Shown here: positions 5,072 through 5,765 of the stretch, in pieces
Position numbering within the stretch: the first letter of the stretch is position 1
Layout: each line of letters begins with the position of its first letter
Assembly: GCA_014804185.1 (NCBI GenBank)
Contig: JAAVAG010000128.1
Coordinates: forward strand, 1 to 5,765
DNA length: 5,765 nucleotides
Reading direction: 5' to 3'
Origin: Lachnospiraceae bacterium
GTDB lineage: Bacteria > Bacillota > Clostridia > Lachnospirales > Lachnospiraceae
Made by a program: the position numbers and the translations under genes
The notes under the pieces: generated by a model
Told to the model about the DNA's origin: nothing
Seen by the model: only the letters and a program-made list of their open reading frames with translations
Database searches by the model: none

Positions 5072-5765
5072 TCAGCTTTTCTGGATGTCCGTTTTCGCAT
5101 GCTCCCTGATGCCTACACGCTCCCCAAGTCTGACTTTCGTCTCTATCCCCTTGGCGGAATTTCTCAGTATATCCCGGTCGGGGCGGACAGCCCCCTTCCG
5201 GGTCATCAGGATCACCGTCGAACCTCCGAAAGCAAAATTTCCTTTCTCCTGCCCTCTCTTTACCGTCCCGCCCGCCGGGTGGTTTTCTATTTTTCCCACC
5301 AACATGGCGCCTACCTCCATCTGGATCACCGCGCCGAAATTATCCGACCGCAGAAGGCAGTATTCTCTTGTATTTTCCTTATAAATAGGAAACTGATCGT
5401 TTGCGGCAGGATTGACCGTATGAAAAACCCCCGGAATCCGGACAGTTCTGCCCACTGTGCCGCTATCCACATAAATATACCGGTGATAGTCGTCCACACA
5501 CAGCCGAAACACCCAGACATATCCTCCCTCGTACGCCTGGGCCAGCTTTTTGCTTTTGAGAAGGCTTTCCACGGTATAAGGGGTGTTTTTCACCGAAAAC
5601 ACATGGTTTTGGCTGATTCTGCAGACACTGAGCCTGCTGTCGCAGGGACTGACAAAGATGCCCTGCTCCTCCTCCACGCTGCGCGCTCCTTTCGCTAGTT
5701 TCCGCGTGAAAAAATCATTGTAGGAACTGTATTCTCTGGGTTCAAACTCCGACATATGGATGGCA
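5072..5765 (-). CDS. psd: Phosphatidylserine decarboxylase proenzyme (C-terminal part)
   Basis: The frame stays open to the right edge and shows the C-terminal 230 residues. Psd converts phosphatidylserine to phosphatidylethanolamine at the membrane with a self-made pyruvoyl group. Visible marks, numbered from the Met at 5755: YSSYNDFFTRKL (10-20), PCDSRL with D39, DDYHRYIYVDSG with H91, FHTVNP, MEVGAMLVGKIENH (146-159) and the processing site FGGST (S179). D39, H91 and S179 match the Asp-His-Ser triad that cuts Gly178-Ser179. The alpha chain would be 49 residues. FGGST rather than LGST is typical of Clostridia/type II Psd. ATG 5755 is internal: the frame continues upstream (A-I-H before it), and family members of about 290-300 residues carry some 60-70 residues before this point. 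It converges with the PHP gene. Confidence 0.93.
   Translation of the reverse strand, partial: AIHMSEFEPREYSSYNDFFTRKLAKGARSVEEEQGIFVSPCDSRLSVCRISQNHVFSVKNTPYTVESLLKSKKLAQAYEGGYVWVFRLCVDDYHRYIYVDSGTVGRTVRIPGVFHTVNPAANDQFPIYKENTREYCLLRSDNFGAVIQMEVGAMLVGKIENHPAGGTVKRGQEKGNFAFGGSTVILMTRKGAVRPDRDILRNSAKGIETKVRLGERVGIREHAKTDIQKS

Noticed and set aside
5099..5698. 199-codon plus-strand frame opposite psd
   Set aside because: It is antisense to a gene with the FGGST site and Asp-His-Ser triad. No domain or ribosome site supports it.

Overview
The window reads as chromosomal DNA of a low-to-moderate GC Firmicute, most likely a gut-type Clostridia of the Lachnospiraceae kind. The reasons are the clear AGGAGG-type ribosome sites, a DUF6171 protein, a HAAS/DUF1700 membrane protein, a Clostridia-style phosphatidylserine decarboxylase with an FGGST processing site, and a tRNA-Arg(ACG) without an encoded CCA. 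The genus assignment is inference. I see no transposase, integrase or phage gene.

Layout, left to right. The minus strand carries, at 1-423, the first 141 codons of a THUMP-domain rRNA methyltransferase (RlmL/YpsC family, cut by the window edge), with its own extended -10 promoter. Upstream of it, behind an intrinsic terminator, is a 50-residue Asn/Gln/Ser-only-like protein (598-750) built on a 12-bp repeat. Next is a HAAS/DUF1700 membrane protein (846-1295) whose reading frame is broken by one in-frame TAG at codon 25. Closely upstream of it is a small soluble protein of unknown function (1328-1717), probably the first gene of that two-gene unit. Then comes a two-gene operon read leftward from a promoter near 3700: a four-cysteine-pair DUF6171 protein (3382-3636) and a cardiolipin synthase with two HKD motifs (1811-3364).

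Back to back with that promoter is a strong TTGACA/TAATAT promoter on the plus strand. It drives tRNA-Arg(ACG) at 3802-3875. The tRNA 3' end runs into four perfect tandem copies of a 19-bp unit, followed by a long terminator hairpin. A PHP-domain phosphoesterase-like gene follows on the plus strand (4175-5038), with a 15-bp triplication just before its HxH metal motif. It converges on the 3' part of a phosphatidylserine decarboxylase gene (5072 to beyond the right edge), with a hairpin between them.

Functionally the window is mostly housekeeping: rRNA modification, a tRNA, and two membrane phospholipid enzymes (cardiolipin synthase and phosphatidylserine decarboxylase) about 1.7 kb apart. I do not find a new multi-gene defence or mobile system. 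The points most worth a second look are three cases of small tandem repeats (the tRNA trailer, the PHP N-terminus, the Asn/Gln-rich gene) and the single-codon interruption of the HAAS gene.
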